Numbered from the stretch's first letter, positions 43,717-57,843 are shown. The stretch is DNA of 64,000 nucleotides from Shewanella oneidensis MR-1 (GCF_000146165.2 NC_004347.2:1-64000); one strand, 5' to 3'. Translations and numbers: made by a program. Notes: a model not told the origin generated them from the letters alone.

Positions 43717-44580
43717 ATGACAGTTACATCCCCAATAGTTGATCGCTATGCCGTATTTGGTCATCCAATCGGCCACAGTAAATCCCCCTTTATTCATGGC
43801 CAGTTTGCGGCCTTAACACAGGAATCTTTGACCTATGAAGCGATTCTGGCGCCTATTGATGGTTTTGAAGCTAGCTTAAAAAGCTTTTTCAGTAGCGGAG
43901 GTAAAGGTGCCAATGTGACAGTTCCCTTTAAAGAACAAGCTTTTGCTCTATGTGATAGTTTAAGTGCTGAGGCTGCACTAGCAGGTGCTGTTAATACCTT
44001 AAGCCTGTTGGCTGATGGTTCGATCCGTGGCGATAACACCGATGGTTTAGGGTTAGTTGCCGACCTTATAAGTCACCTGGGCAGTTTGCAGCATAAGCGA
44101 GTCTTATTAGTTGGTGCAGGCGGCGCGGCGCGTGGATGTATCTTGCCTCTGCTCAACGCCGGAGTTGGCCAGTTGGTTATCACAAATCGCACCCAAACTA
44201 AGGCTAAGGATTTAGTGGATATTTTTAGCCAATTAGAAGAGGGGATTTACAAAGATAAACTTCAAGCTTTATCTATGTCTGAGCTTACGGGGGAGTTTGA
44301 ATTAGTGATCAACTCAACCTCGGCCAGTCTTGCAGGTGAATTACCACCCTTGCCCCAATCAATTATCGGTAGCACTACCGTTTGCTACGATATGATGTAT
44401 GGCGCAATGCCTACGGCATTTAACCAATGGGCATTACAGCAGGGGGCTGCTAAGGTGATTGATGGGCTTGGAATGCTTGTCGGCCAAGCAGCTAAGAGCT
44501 TTGCGCTCTGGCGCACTGTCGAGCCTGACACCGCTGTCGTGCTTAAACTGCTCAGGGAAAAACTACAGTTGGACATCTAA
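43717..44580 (+). CDS. aroE: Shikimate 5-dehydrogenase
   Basis: 287 residues from ATG 43717 ([15 protein letters not shown]). Shikimate pathway, NADPH-dependent. [14 protein letters not shown] substrate loop, [11 protein letters not shown] with catalytic Lys, GDNTDG with catalytic Asp, [11 protein letters not shown] nucleotide loop and TNRTQTKA. A start at 43609 is rejected on family length. Confidence 0.97.
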   Translation: MTVTSPIVDRYAVFGHPIGHSKSPFIHGQFAALTQESLTYEAILAPIDGFEASLKSFFSSGGKGANVTVPFKEQAFALCDSLSAEAALAGAVNTLSLLADGSIRGDNTDGLGLVADLISHLGSLQHKRVLLVGAGGAARGCILPLLNAGVGQLVITNRTQTKAKDLVDIFSQLEEGIYKDKLQALSMSELTGEFELVINSTSASLAGELPPLPQSIIGSTTVCYDMMYGAMPTAFNQWALQQGAAKVIDGLGMLVGQAAKSFALWRTVEPDTAVVLKLLREKLQLDI

Positions 44581-44605
44581 TAGGTATTTATCATAGGAAG
44601 GTAAG

Positions 44606-44881
44606 ATGAACCAAAGCATTTTATTTCCCGATTTGCAGCATTGGGATGACACGAAAAAGCGTATTTGCTTTATTGCTCAGCAACAGGGAATGAATATTAA
44701 GTGCTATATCAGCGCAGCTAAATTACGTGATCTGAATGATTTCACCAGCCAGCCGAGCGTCGACGAAGCTGCTGCAATGCTAGCGTTATTTGATGCGGTG
44801 AGATTTGATGCCGAAGAAATGGCAGAAAACTTAATTGAAGCCGAAGAGTTTGATGAATTGGGTGCCGTACATCTTGGCTAA
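44606..44881 (+). CDS. DUF1488 protein (YrdB-like)
   Basis: 91 residues, acidic. AGGAAGG precedes ATG 44606. Contains FPDLQHWDDTKKRICFIAQQQGMNIKCYIS, typical of the family whose E. coli member YrdB follows aroE. Function unknown. Confidence 0.85.
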   Translation: MNQSILFPDLQHWDDTKKRICFIAQQQGMNIKCYISAAKLRDLNDFTSQPSVDEAAAMLALFDAVRFDAEEMAENLIEAEEFDELGAVHLG

Positions 44882-44920
44882 GCCAAGGGGCTCGCTAAGA
44901 AAAAGTGGCATGCAAAGATT

Positions 44921-44957
44921 AAGTGAATGGCAGGTGTCGATACCCTGCCTTTCACTT
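44921..44957. terminator. Bidirectional hairpin between the DUF1488 gene and yrdA
   Basis: Long arms AAGTGAATGGCAGG (44921-44934) / CCTGCCTTTCACTT (44944-44957) with one internal mismatch (AT against TT). No long T-run. Confidence 0.65.
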
Positions 44958-44972
44958 GTCGCTATATACAAA

Positions 44973-45521
44973 TTAGTTCGGCTGAGGCTCTGCTAAGTAT
45001 TCATTTTTTAAACGTACATAGTTATCCGCTGATTCGGGTAAAAACTTCAATTCAGCTTCTGTTAAAGGTCTCGCCTGTTTCGCGGGGCTTCCCACATATA
45101 AATAGCCACTTTCTAATACTTTACCCGGCGGCACTAACGACCCTGCACCTAAGATCACATCATCTTCTAAAATCGCACCGTCAAGAATAATCGCCCCCAT
45201 CCCCACTAAAACACGATTACCAACCTTGCAGCCATGCAGCATTGCCTTATGTCCAATAGTCACATCATCACCAATAATCAGAGGGTGACCTTCAGGGCGA
45301 GAGGCTGACTTACGGGTCACATGCAATATACTGCCATCCTGCACATTCGAGCGTTTACCAATTCGAATATGATTAACATCCCCACGAGCTGCAACCATGG
45401 GCCAAATGCTAGCGTCTGTATCTAACGCAATATCACCAACGAGCACTGAAGCTGCGTCCACATACACATTATCGCCGAGTTGTGGATGAATTCCTTGGTA
45501 AGTTCTGAGTGGCCCTGCCAT
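44973..45521 (-). CDS. yrdA: Gamma-carbonic anhydrase family protein YrdA
   Basis: 182 residues. Left-handed beta-helix of hexapeptide repeats (VYVDAASVLVGDIALDTDASI..., IIGDDVTIGHKAMLHGCKVG, ILEDDVILGAGSLV). Candidate zinc ligands are the His residues of LHVT, IGHKAMLHG. Carbonic anhydrase activity is not certain for YrdA-type proteins. Divergent from the rrn operon as in E. coli. Confidence 0.9.
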   Translation of the reverse strand: MAGPLRTYQGIHPQLGDNVYVDAASVLVGDIALDTDASIWPMVAARGDVNHIRIGKRSNVQDGSILHVTRKSASRPEGHPLIIGDDVTIGHKAMLHGCKVGNRVLVGMGAIILDGAILEDDVILGAGSLVPPGKVLESGYLYVGSPAKQARPLTEAELKFLPESADNYVRLKNEYLAEPQPN

Positions 45522-45632
45522 AAAAAGTCCCTAAATTGAGTGGTTTTTAGCATTATAAAGGCTAAAAACTGACAGGTCAGGTTAAATATCCAACGAACAT
45601 CGCAAAAAAGTCAATTATCTTAAAATTAAGGC

Positions 45633-45660
45633 TTGCACAAAAAGTTCAGCTGCCTATAAT
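45633..45660 (+). promoter_or_regulatory. rrn promoter P1
   Basis: TTGCAC (45633-45638), 16-base gap, TATAAT (45655-45660), followed by GC-rich GCGCATCC discriminator as expected of stringently controlled rRNA promoters. A run of A/T lies upstream (45600-45630), an UP-element-like stretch. Confidence 0.85.
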
Positions 45661-45767
45661 GCGCATCCACTGACACGGCAGGCAGCGAAAGCTAACGCGG
45701 TTTCAGGTTGAATCGAATGCAAAATGTGCAGTTGATTCGAAAGCGCCAAGAAGTTTGTAAAAACGCC

Positions 45768-45795
45768 TTGACGCGACAAGGGAAATGCGTAGAAT
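45768..45795 (+). promoter_or_regulatory. rrn promoter P2
   Basis: TTGACG (45768-45773), 16-base gap, TAGAAT (45790-45795). About 135 bases downstream of P1, the usual tandem layout. Confidence 0.75.
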
Positions 45796-46107
45796 ACACA
45801 GCCCTAGCCAACTGGAAGCGTTAATCGCACCAGTGTGGTGCTCAGGTTCTCTGATGAGACTGAGGTGCTCTTTAACAATCTAAACAAGAAATCTGTGTGG
45901 ACACTCACAGGTGTTGAGTTAATCGAAATTACTCTGCCGTTTGGCGAGTAATCAAAGAATTAAATCAATGATTCCAAATCACTTCGGTGATGAGTGTTCA
46001 TAGCAATATGTACATAATTTTGGTTTCGCTTTCTTCTCTTTATGAAGAGATGGCGGAAACAAATGACAGAATTCATTGAGCCGTTTCTTCGGAAACAACA
46101 AAACTTT
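45796..46107 (+). other. rRNA leader with boxA antitermination site
   Basis: 312 bases without a gene. A perfect boxA TGCTCTTTAACA lies at 45866-45877; the rest contains hairpins such as GTTTCTTCGGAAAC (46083-46096) likely used for pre-16S processing. Confidence 0.85.
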
Positions 46108-47649
<1,542 letters not shown>

Positions 47650-47960
47650 CCTATACGACTAACTTGATGTTTGTTGAGTGTTCACACAGATGGCTTGTTG
47701 AACTTCCTGTAAGGGAAGGGAGAGCGACATGCACCGCGAGCCGGTAAGCATTGTTCTTTAACAATTTGGAAAGCTGATAGTAATTAACACAATGATGTCT
47801 GTCGTTGTGTTAATACGAAAAAAATTGAGTTCTTAACACACTTTTTAAGTGTCTTGAATATTCAAGTCTAAGGCGAGTCCATCTTCTTGGTCGAAGATGA
47901 GACAAGTAAAACCAGCTGGTCGCAACGACGCAAGTGATGTGAAACTCATTTGGGTTGTAT
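47650..47960 (+). other. 16S-23S spacer without tRNA, with boxA
   Basis: 311 bases. I find no tRNA-like sequence. A boxA variant, TGTTCTTTAACA, lies at 47752-47763. The rest is the processing stem region of 23S. Confidence 0.85.
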
Positions 47961-50852
<2,892 letters not shown>

Positions 50853-51057
50853 TACAACCCAGATGGGTTTTACTGAAAATGTTCCAGACATTTTCCAGTA
50901 CTTCCTCCTTCCCTGGAGGTCGTACAGTACTTAGACGAATACAAACACTTAAGAAGTGATACTCAATACAGCTTTCTAAATTAATAAATAAGACAAGAGT
51001 AGGTTCTAGGACCTAGCAGCACGCAGTGCGCTCTCGAGTCTTGTTTATACCGAATTT
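50853..51057 (+). other. 23S-5S spacer
   Basis: About 205 bases, no gene. Contains the small hairpin repeat at 50902-50921 also seen at 59739. Confidence 0.8.
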
Positions 51058-51175
51058 GCTTGGTGACAATAGCATTGTGGTCCCACCTGATCCCATCCCG
51101 AACTCAGAAGTGAAACGCAATCGCGCCGATGGTAGTGTGGGGTCTCCCCATGTGAGAGTAGGTCATCGCCAAGCG
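51058..51175 (+). rRNA. rrf: 5S ribosomal RNA
   Basis: Starts GCTTGGTGACAATAGC and ends CATCGCCAAGC, with the conserved CCCATCCCGAACTCAGAAGTGAAACG core. End bases approximate. Confidence 0.96.
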
Positions 51176-51210
51176 CCTAATTTAGCTTAATGTGCAAACG
51201 TTAAGTTAAA

Positions 51211-51287
51211 GGAGCGGTAGTTCAGTTGGTTAGAATACCGGCCTGTCACGCCGGGGGTCGCGGGTTCGAGTCCCGTCCGCTCCGCCA
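51211..51287 (+). tRNA. tRNA-Asp (GTC)
   Basis: 77 bases including encoded CCA. Acceptor GGAGCGG/CCGCTCC, D-loop TTCAGTTGGTTAGAA, anticodon GTC at 51245-51247, T-loop GGTTCGAGTCC. It is 3' of 5S in the same transcript. Confidence 0.98.
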
Positions 51288-51298
51288 ACATAAAGATG

Positions 51299-51329
51299 AA
51301 AGCCTCTACAGCAATGTAGAGGCTTTTTT
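51299..51329 (+). terminator. rrn operon terminator 1
   Basis: Stem AAAGCCTCTACA / TGTAGAGGCTTT, loop GCAA, T-run at 51324-51329. First of two similar hairpins. Confidence 0.9.
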
Positions 51330-51727
51330 CGTATTTGCGTCGCTGCATCTTTTGCAAGGCTCTCGTCCGAATCAGCTTCGTAACGCTACGCGTTCATAAG
51401 CGCATCGCTGTGCGATAGACTCCTGCCACTATTTAAGATGAAAGCCTCTGCGGTAATGCTGAGGCTTTTTTGATTTGCCATTACGGATAACTTGATGCTC
51501 TATATTCCCACGTCCGCCTCATTCTTCGTGGGTGTTTATGCTATTTTTTGGCTTTGATTAAAAGAGCTTAGCGGTTTGTTTATGCTAGACTACGGGTTTT
51601 ATGGATAGACTGGCTTATTTTTCATTTATGGAATTGGGGTTGTGCGCCACTTGGCAGTATTGAACTGTGTTTCTGCCTTCACATAAATTAAACGATATAA
51701 TGTTTATCCATTATTACGAGTAATAAA
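51330..51727. other. Non-coding region with second terminator
   Basis: About 400 bases. Holds a second terminator-like copy at 51441-51471 and a hairpin CCCACG (51507-51512)/CGTGGG (51537-51542). No gene seen otherwise. Confidence 0.7.
51436..51471 (+). terminator. rrn operon terminator 2 (duplicate)
   Basis: AAGATGAAAGCCTCT (51436-51450) then GAGGCTTTTTT (51461-51471), the same head and tail as terminator 1 at 51294-51329 but with a different loop (GCGGTAATGCT). Apparently duplicated. Confidence 0.7.
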
Positions 51728-51979
51728 ATGAATTGTCGTCTAGGCTGCGGTGCTTGTTGTATTGCGCCGTCAATCAGCAGTGTGATCCCTGGAATGCCAA
51801 ATGGTAAGGCCGCAGGTGAGCGTTGTGTGCAGCTCAGTGATGATAATTTATGTTTGATTTTCGGCTCGCCTGAACGCCCCGCGGTTTGTTGTGATTTTGA
51901 AGCGTCTTTGGATGTATGTGGGCATTCGAATGAAGAGGCGCTCTGGTTGATCACAAACCTAGAATCTCAAACATCTTAA
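51728..51979 (+). CDS. YkgJ-family cysteine cluster protein
   Basis: 83 residues. CRLGCGACCIAPSI cluster near the N-terminus (Cys at 3, 7, 10, 11), later Cys in ERCVQLSDDNLCLIF and AVCCDFEASLDVCG. Predicted metal- (Fe or Zn) binding; function unknown. Start ATG 51728; 24 bases before nsrR. Confidence 0.88.
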   Translation: MNCRLGCGACCIAPSISSVIPGMPNGKAAGERCVQLSDDNLCLIFGSPERPAVCCDFEASLDVCGHSNEEALWLITNLESQTS

Positions 51980-52003
51980 TAGTTTATTGCTGACAGGTGA
52001 ATT

Positions 52004-52459
52004 ATGCAGTTAACACGCTATACCGATTTTGGTGTTCGCACGCTAATGTATCTGGCGGTTCAGCCCGATAGAACTACGCTTTTTAGGATTTCAGAAATTA
52101 CTGAAGTCTTTGATTTGTCACCAAATCATGTTTCGAAAATAGTACACCACCTAGGCAAGTTAGGTTACTTAGAAACCATACGCGGTAAAATGGGCGGATT
52201 TCGTTTAGGCAAACCGGCGGGCGAGATTAATTTAGGGCAACTCATTCGCTCCTTAGAAAATTCGCTGGCGCCGATCGATTGCAGCAAACCTTACTGTCGA
52301 TTCACTCCTGCTTGTCAGTTGAAAGGTGTATTAGCCCAAGCGGTTGAGGCATATTTAAATGTGCTTGATCAGTACAGCTTACTAGATATTGTAAGCAATC
52401 GTAATGAGTTGCTGGCATTGTTGCCGGATATGTCTATTTCTGTCTTACAGTTAGATTAG
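52004..52459 (+). CDS. nsrR: NsrR, nitric-oxide-sensing Rrf2-family repressor
   Basis: 151 residues. Rrf2 winged helix: MQLTRYTDFGVRTLMYLAVQ, DLSPNHVSKIVHHLGKLGYLETIRGKMGGFRL, and the Fe-S cluster Cys set IDCSKPYCRFTPACQL (about 92-107). NsrR controls NO detoxification genes. No NsrR operator was recognised in the window. 3' ends of nsrR and yibQ overlap by 26 bases. Confidence 0.93.
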   Translation: MQLTRYTDFGVRTLMYLAVQPDRTTLFRISEITEVFDLSPNHVSKIVHHLGKLGYLETIRGKMGGFRLGKPAGEINLGQLIRSLENSLAPIDCSKPYCRFTPACQLKGVLAQAVEAYLNVLDQYSLLDIVSNRNELLALLPDMSISVLQLD

Positions 52460-53189
52460 CCCCTTTTTCATGGGCTAGTTTGATGGGCAACAAGCGTGAT
52501 GTCGGTACTAGCTCAATCCCTTCCGCCTTCAGGCGTGCTAAGTTGGCTTTTAAGAAGTGAATGGTTTCGGGGTAAGGATGCGCGATGGCCACTAAACTGC
52601 CTTGTGCGTGAGCCTGACTTATCATCAAGTTAAATTGTCTTTCTAGTGCTTGAGTGCTGACATCATTGTCGAGAAATAGCTGACGTCGAAGTAGTGGCAC
52701 ACCGAGTTGATCTGCCCTATCTCCCGCCTTGGTAAATTTAGTCGTCATGCTGTCGACAAAATAGAACTGCTTCTGTTTGAGCGTTTCCATCACCCAGAGC
52801 ATGGGGTCATCAAGCTGCGTGAGTAAGCTGCCCATATGATTGTTGGCACCTTTAGCGAAGGGTACACTGGCCATGGCGGCAAGTACGCTGCTACGAATTT
52901 GTGCTTCGTTCATATTATTGGTTAATCCACCAACGCCTAAGGCTTTGCCATTTAGCGCCTGCATGGGTAAATGCAGCATAATTTCGTGACCATTTGCGTG
53001 TGCGGCTTTGGCCAGTTTGCTGCTCAGTGGCGTGTGCGGTAATACCGACAGCGTGACAGAACTCGGCAACGAAAGTACGGCTTCGTCGGTATGACGATAG
53101 CCAATGTCATCGATGATCAGGGCAATTTGAGCCGCATTGCTCGGGGCAACACTGATAGTCCAAAGAGCCAAAATGTAAAGTAGACGCAC
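52434..53189 (-). CDS. yibQ: Divergent polysaccharide deacetylase family protein (YibQ)
   Basis: 251 residues. Signal peptide (MRLLYILALWTISVAPSNAA), then the IALIIDDIGYR start of a polysaccharide-deacetylase-like barrel and the HGHEIMLHLPMQA-type His segment (ANGHEIMLHLPMQ). Envelope protein of unknown substrate; E. coli yibQ also follows envC. Last gene of gpmM-envC-ctp-yibQ; overlaps nsrR by 26 bases. Confidence 0.9.
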   Translation of the reverse strand: MRLLYILALWTISVAPSNAAQIALIIDDIGYRHTDEAVLSLPSSVTLSVLPHTPLSSKLAKAAHANGHEIMLHLPMQALNGKALGVGGLTNNMNEAQIRSSVLAAMASVPFAKGANNHMGSLLTQLDDPMLWVMETLKQKQFYFVDSMTTKFTKAGDRADQLGVPLLRRQLFLDNDVSTQALERQFNLMISQAHAQGSLVAIAHPYPETIHFLKANLARLKAEGIELVPTSRLLPIKLAHEKGANLTVRQK

Positions 53190-53198
53190 CGTTTCTTC

Positions 53199-54407
53199 TT
53201 ATTCGTCATGATGTTGCATCCAAGTGATAGCTGAAGTGACAATCGTGTCTTGGCTGACATCGGTTCGTGCAGAGATAGCGTCGATTATAGGCATATTCTT
53301 TTGATTGGAGCCAGTTTCGGAGACTACTTTGATGTCGGGCTTAATCCCTATGTCGTGGATATTCTCCCCTTTAGGCGTGTTGTACTGGGCTATGGTCAGT
53401 TTGACCGCATTGCCGTTGTTAAGAATAGGAATAAGGCTTTGCACTGTTCCTTTACCAAAGCTGGTTTCGCCTAGGAGTTTTGCCCGGCCATTTTCTTGCA
53501 ATGCGGCGGCCAGTACTTCTGATGCTGATGCGGAGCCTTTATTGATTAGCACTAGCATGGGTACGTTGGCGAGCATGGTTTGCGGTGAGGCGTAATAGTC
53601 TGAATTGGCATCAAAAAAACGGCCAGAGGTGGAGACGATTCGCCCTTTTGCCAAAAAGAGGTCGGCAATATTAATTGCCTGATCGAGCAGGCCGCCGGGA
53701 TTATTGCGTAGGTCCAATATCAAGCCCGTTAACTGAGTGCCTTGCCATTGGCTCAGGGTGCGTACCATATCTTCGGTAGAGTCTTCTTGAAAGCTGCTGA
53801 GCCTTACGTAGCCAATGTTCCCATCCAATAATTTGCTCGCGACCGACTGAATTGTGATTGTGCTAGGTTTTAACATCACCTCAAATTCTGCTTCGTCATT
53901 ACGGTGTTTTAGCGTGAGGCGAATACTTTGATGACTCAAACTGTGTTGCTTGATTTGGTTAAGAATATCCGCAAGGTTAGTTTCTGTCGTGGGGGTGTTA
54001 TTCAGCTTGATAATGATGTCACCGGCTTGAATCCCAGCCTGTTCGGCTGGGGAGTTCGCAAAGGGGGCAATGATGCTGATATGGTCTTTTTCGCTGGCGA
54101 CTTCAAAGCCAAAGCCGAAGTACTCACCCCGATTTGAATCTTTTAGATCGAGTAATTCTTGGTGATTTAGAAAGCTTGAATAGGGATCTAAATGCTCAAA
54201 GATGCCTTTAATTGCCGCTTGAACAAGCTCATCCTTAGTCACAGTTTTAACGTAATAGGTTTCGACCGTTTCGAGCACATCCTGCAATAGCGGGTAATCA
54301 AAGTCACTTCGATACGACTTGGTATTCTCTTGACTGGATAGGCTAATAGACAGGCCTAAGCTTAGGCCGAGTCCAAGACTGGCGATATTGCGGAGTAGAT
54401 GTTTCAT
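53199..54407 (-). CDS. S41 family carboxy-terminal processing peptidase
   Basis: 402 residues. Signal peptide-like N-terminus, PDZ domain (ANSPAEQAGIQAGDIIIKLN, about 115-170), S41 catalytic core with GLILDLRNNPGGLLDQA, catalytic Ser in KGSASASEVLAAA (about 293) and catalytic Lys in SFGKGTVQSL (about 318). Periplasmic protease. Located between envC and yibQ, 48 bases after envC. Confidence 0.95.
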   Translation of the reverse strand: MKHLLRNIASLGLGLSLGLSISLSSQENTKSYRSDFDYPLLQDVLETVETYYVKTVTKDELVQAAIKGIFEHLDPYSSFLNHQELLDLKDSNRGEYFGFGFEVASEKDHISIIAPFANSPAEQAGIQAGDIIIKLNNTPTTETNLADILNQIKQHSLSHQSIRLTLKHRNDEAEFEVMLKPSTITIQSVASKLLDGNIGYVRLSSFQEDSTEDMVRTLSQWQGTQLTGLILDLRNNPGGLLDQAINIADLFLAKGRIVSTSGRFFDANSDYYASPQTMLANVPMLVLINKGSASASEVLAAALQENGRAKLLGETSFGKGTVQSLIPILNNGNAVKLTIAQYNTPKGENIHDIGIKPDIKVVSETGSNQKNMPIIDAISARTDVSQDTIVTSAITWMQHHDE

Positions 54408-54455
54408 AGCCGTCCCCTGTGATGATGGGGACGGCCATTTTAGCGACAGTACTTA

Positions 54456-55589
54456 TTAGCGACAGTACTTGGCTGGATCGACGGCTTGCCCCTTATATCT
54501 TATTTCAAAGTATAGGCCAGGCTCAGTCTGTCCACCCGAACGTCCGACTAAAGCTATCGCTTCACCGGTTTTTACCATTTCTCCGGGGCTTTTTAACAGG
54601 GTCTGCGCATGGCCATAGAGGCTCATGTAGCCTTTGCCATGGTCGATCACCATCACCATACCAAAGCCTTTTAGCCAGTCGGCATAGATCACTTTACCAC
54701 CGGAAACCGCGCGGATATTTTGCCCTTCGGGCGCGGATAACATGGTGCCTTTCCACACCACTTGGCCGGATCTGGGGCTACCAAAGCTGGCACTAACGCG
54801 GCCTTTGGTCGGCCATTTAAGTTTGCCGCCTTGTTTATCAAAGCCTTCCATCGAAGGATTGTCACGCATCGCCTTTAGTGCTTGTTCAACAACCCGTTTT
54901 AAGCTGGCTTCCTCGATTTGCAGTTGTTCGAGTTCAGCACCTTTAGTGTTTAAGGTTCGCTGTAATTCATTGAGGGTTAACTGACGTTGATCTTGTTCTT
55001 GATTCAAGCGCTTAGATTGCACTTGTTGCTCGGCCATCAAGGTAGTCAATTGTTTTTGCTTGCTGGTTTGGGTTACTTTAATCTCATCAAGCTCAGTGAT
55101 TGTTTGTTTTAACTCGTTAATCGATTTCATCCGCGCTTTGTTGAGATATTGGTAATAGGCCAACATCCGCTCAATGGTGGCGGGACTCTGCTGGTTCAGC
55201 ATCATCTTAGTGTAATCGTGGTTACCGGCTAGATAGGCGCTCGAAAGTTGTTTTGAAAGCGTATTTTGCTGGCTAACCTTAAGACTTTCTAACTCTTCTT
55301 GGCGTTGTTTGAGTTCGGCAAGCGTATTATCAATCTGCGCCAAACTGGTTTTGGTGCTATTGACCTTTTTGGCGGCGGCTGCAATCGCTTCTTCATCGCT
55401 ACGTAGCAATGCGAGTAACTTTTCCCGCTGTTTACTGGTGTTTTTAAGCGCGCTTTGTTGTTGGTTGATTTGCGCTTGGATGGATTTCAACTCGGACTGG
55501 CGCTTCTCCAAATTAGAAGCGTAGACCGAGAAAGATAACATCATAAAGCCAGCAATAATGCTGGCTTTAACGGGGAGTCGAGTGCTCAC
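54456..55589 (-). CDS. envC: Murein hydrolase activator EnvC
   Basis: 377 residues. Signal peptide, coiled-coil region (about 28-245) rich in Gln and Lys, then a LytM domain (about 265-377). The LytM active-site metal ligands are missing: WKGTM replaces the HxGxD-type segment and GLYFEIRY replaces HxH. This is the expected degeneracy of EnvC, which activates AmiA/AmiB at the septum with FtsEX instead of cutting itself. Ten bases after gpmM. Confidence 0.93.
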   Translation of the reverse strand: MSTRLPVKASIIAGFMMLSFSVYASNLEKRQSELKSIQAQINQQQSALKNTSKQREKLLALLRSDEEAIAAAAKKVNSTKTSLAQIDNTLAELKQRQEELESLKVSQQNTLSKQLSSAYLAGNHDYTKMMLNQQSPATIERMLAYYQYLNKARMKSINELKQTITELDEIKVTQTSKQKQLTTLMAEQQVQSKRLNQEQDQRQLTLNELQRTLNTKGAELEQLQIEEASLKRVVEQALKAMRDNPSMEGFDKQGGKLKWPTKGRVSASFGSPRSGQVVWKGTMLSAPEGQNIRAVSGGKVIYADWLKGFGMVMVIDHGKGYMSLYGHAQTLLKSPGEMVKTGEAIALVGRSGGQTEPGLYFEIRYKGQAVDPAKYCR

Positions 55590-55599
55590 TAGGTAACAA

Positions 55600-57144
55600 C
55601 TACTCTTTAACGTGGATTAAGGGCTTGCCCGTCATCTCTGCTGGAATGGATTCACCCATTAGGTGCAGAATTGTTGGGGCGACATCGCTCAGTTTACCGC
55701 CTTTATCAATGGTGGCATCGCGGCCAACAAACACAAAGGGCACAAGTTCACTGGTGTGCGCTGTATGGGCTTGACCCGTGGTTTCGTCGGTCATTTGCTC
55801 GGCGTTGCCATGGTCTGCGGTAATAATACATTCACCGCCCACTTTTGCCAGCGCTTCAACCACTCGGCCGATACAGGCATCAACGGCTTCACAGGCTTTA
55901 ACCGCGGCGTCAAAGTTGCCTGTGTGGCCAACCATATCACCATTCGGGTAGTTACAGATAATCACATCGTATTTAGTTGACTCAATCGCCGCAACTAACT
56001 TGTCGGTCAGCTCGGTTGAGCTCATCTCAGGTTGCAGATCGTAGGTCGCCACTTTAGGGGAGTTGATCAGAATGCGATCCTCCCCGTTAAATGGCTCTTC
56101 CTTACCGCCGTTGAAGAAGAAGGTTACATGGGCGTATTTTTCAGTTTCGGAGATACGTAACTGAGTACGGCCGCGATTTTGTAGCACTTCACCTAAGGTA
56201 TTAACTAGGTTGTCAGACGGGTAGGCAATCGGCGCTTTGATATCGGCGGCGTATTCCGTCAGGGTGACAAAGTTAACCTTTGGCGTTACCGCACGTGCAA
56301 AGCCGTCAAACTCTGGATTGATAAAGCTGCGGGTGATTTGGCGGGCACGGTCGGCACGGAAGTTCATAAATATCAGTGCATCACCATCTTGCAAGGTCGC
56401 AACTTGGCCGTTGGCATCGGTAATTGCCGATGAAGACACAAACTCATCGTTCTCATCGCGGCTGTAGGCGGCTTCTAATGCAGTAACAGCGTTGTCGTAT
56501 TGGAATTTTGACTTGCCTTGGGTGATTAAATCGTAGGCTTGTGAGACGCGGTCCCAGCGGTTATCGCGATCCATGGCAAAGTAACGGCCGATGATCGAGG
56601 CGATTCGGCCATGGCCTAATGTAGTAAACAGATCATCAAAATGACTTAGGCTACTTTTGGCGCTACGCGGTGGCGTGTCACGACCGTCTAAAAAGGCATG
56701 TAAATACACTTTAGTGGCACCGCGAGCAACCGCCATCCGGCACATGGCTTCGATATGCTCTTCATGGCTGTGTACGCCACCGGGTGAGAGCAAGCCCATA
56801 ATGTGCACCGCACCGCCGGTTTTAACTGCTGCGTCTACGGCATCGCATAGGGCGGGATTTTGTTCAAACTCATGATCCGCAATGGCTTTACTGATGCGGG
56901 TCAACTCTTGGTAAACGATTCGGCCAGAACCTAAGTTGATATGGCCTACTTCAGAGTTCCCCATCTGTCCATCGGGCAAGCCTACATCTAAGCCGGAGCC
57001 AGAAATTAAACCATGGGCATATTGGGCGTTGAGACGGTCGAGTACTGGCGTATTCGCGTGGTAAACCGCATTCATATGCGTATTTTCACGGTAACCCCAG
57101 CCATCGAGGATCAACAACGCGATTGGACGTTTAGTTGTCGTCAT
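55600..57144 (-). CDS. gpmM: 2,3-bisphosphoglycerate-independent phosphoglycerate mutase
   Basis: 514 residues. Mn-dependent iPGM of glycolysis/gluconeogenesis. [11 protein letters not shown] at the N-terminus (metal Asp), catalytic Ser in [14 protein letters not shown] (about 64), IADHEFEQN, and the C-terminal [11 protein letters not shown] metal site. Heads gpmM-envC-ctp-yibQ, divergent from the rhodanese gene. Confidence 0.98.
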   Translation of the reverse strand: MTTTKRPIALLILDGWGYRENTHMNAVYHANTPVLDRLNAQYAHGLISGSGLDVGLPDGQMGNSEVGHINLGSGRIVYQELTRISKAIADHEFEQNPALCDAVDAAVKTGGAVHIMGLLSPGGVHSHEEHIEAMCRMAVARGATKVYLHAFLDGRDTPPRSAKSSLSHFDDLFTTLGHGRIASIIGRYFAMDRDNRWDRVSQAYDLITQGKSKFQYDNAVTALEAAYSRDENDEFVSSSAITDANGQVATLQDGDALIFMNFRADRARQITRSFINPEFDGFARAVTPKVNFVTLTEYAADIKAPIAYPSDNLVNTLGEVLQNRGRTQLRISETEKYAHVTFFFNGGKEEPFNGEDRILINSPKVATYDLQPEMSSTELTDKLVAAIESTKYDVIICNYPNGDMVGHTGNFDAAVKACEAVDACIGRVVEALAKVGGECIITADHGNAEQMTDETTGQAHTAHTSELVPFVFVGRDATIDKGGKLSDVAPTILHLMGESIPAEMTGKPLIHVKE

Positions 57145-57408
57145 GGTGATACCTTTAAAGTTTAAGGAAGCTAAAGAAATCTGAAATTGGTTAAATATTA
57201 CTACGTAAGCGGGGTACGAAAAAGCGCTTTACCTAGATTAAGGTCATCGAATGGCTATTTCAGCGGATTCTGTGAGCCTTGGGATAATCCTGATGGCGCA
57301 AGGGCTGGGCTGTGTTCTAGAACTGTGACTAAACTGCTGCAATCTGCCATGGCAATGGGTATACTCTGAGCCCTTATCGAATTTTCCCCATTTATACGGG
57401 CTGTAACC

Positions 57409-57843
57409 ATGCAAGAATATATCGAATTTTTTAAGGCTCACACTCTGCTAAGTCTGGCTTGGGTGGGTTTGTTTGTAATGCTTGTGGTCAGTGTGATCAA
57501 ATCGAGCTTCTCTAAAATCAAAAATGTCACTCATCAAGAACTCACTATTATGGTGAACAGACAAGACGCCAAAGTCGTGGATGTGCGTTCTAATGATGAT
57601 TTCCGTAAGGGCCATATTGTTGGTGCAGTTAACGTTACGCTCGCGGATATTAAAAATAATCAGGTTTCAGCCCTTGAAAAGTTTAAAGGTAGTCCCATTA
57701 TACTGGTATGCAATGCTGGCATGACCTCGTCTCAAGCGGCTCAGCTTTTAAGTAAACAAGGTTTTGAAAACCTGTATAACTTGAAAGGTGGTATGGGTGA
57801 ATGGCAGGCAGCCAATATGCCTGTTTCAAAAAGCAAAAGATAA
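57409..57843 (+). CDS. Rhodanese-like domain membrane protein (YibN-like)
   Basis: 144 residues. N-terminal membrane span (LLSLAWVGLFVMLVVSVI), then a rhodanese domain with VVDVRSNDDFRKGHIVGAVNV and active Cys in LVCNAGMTSSQAA. Cytosol-facing sulfurtransferase-like domain. In E. coli yibN-grxC-secB-gpsA is the order; grxC is absent here. Confidence 0.92.
   Translation: MQEYIEFFKAHTLLSLAWVGLFVMLVVSVIKSSFSKIKNVTHQELTIMVNRQDAKVVDVRSNDDFRKGHIVGAVNVTLADIKNNQVSALEKFKGSPIILVCNAGMTSSQAAQLLSKQGFENLYNLKGGMGEWQAANMPVSKSKR

Noticed and set aside
47650..47960. tRNA in the 16S-23S spacer
   Set aside because: No cloverleaf or CCA-ended sequence was found; the only structured site is boxA.
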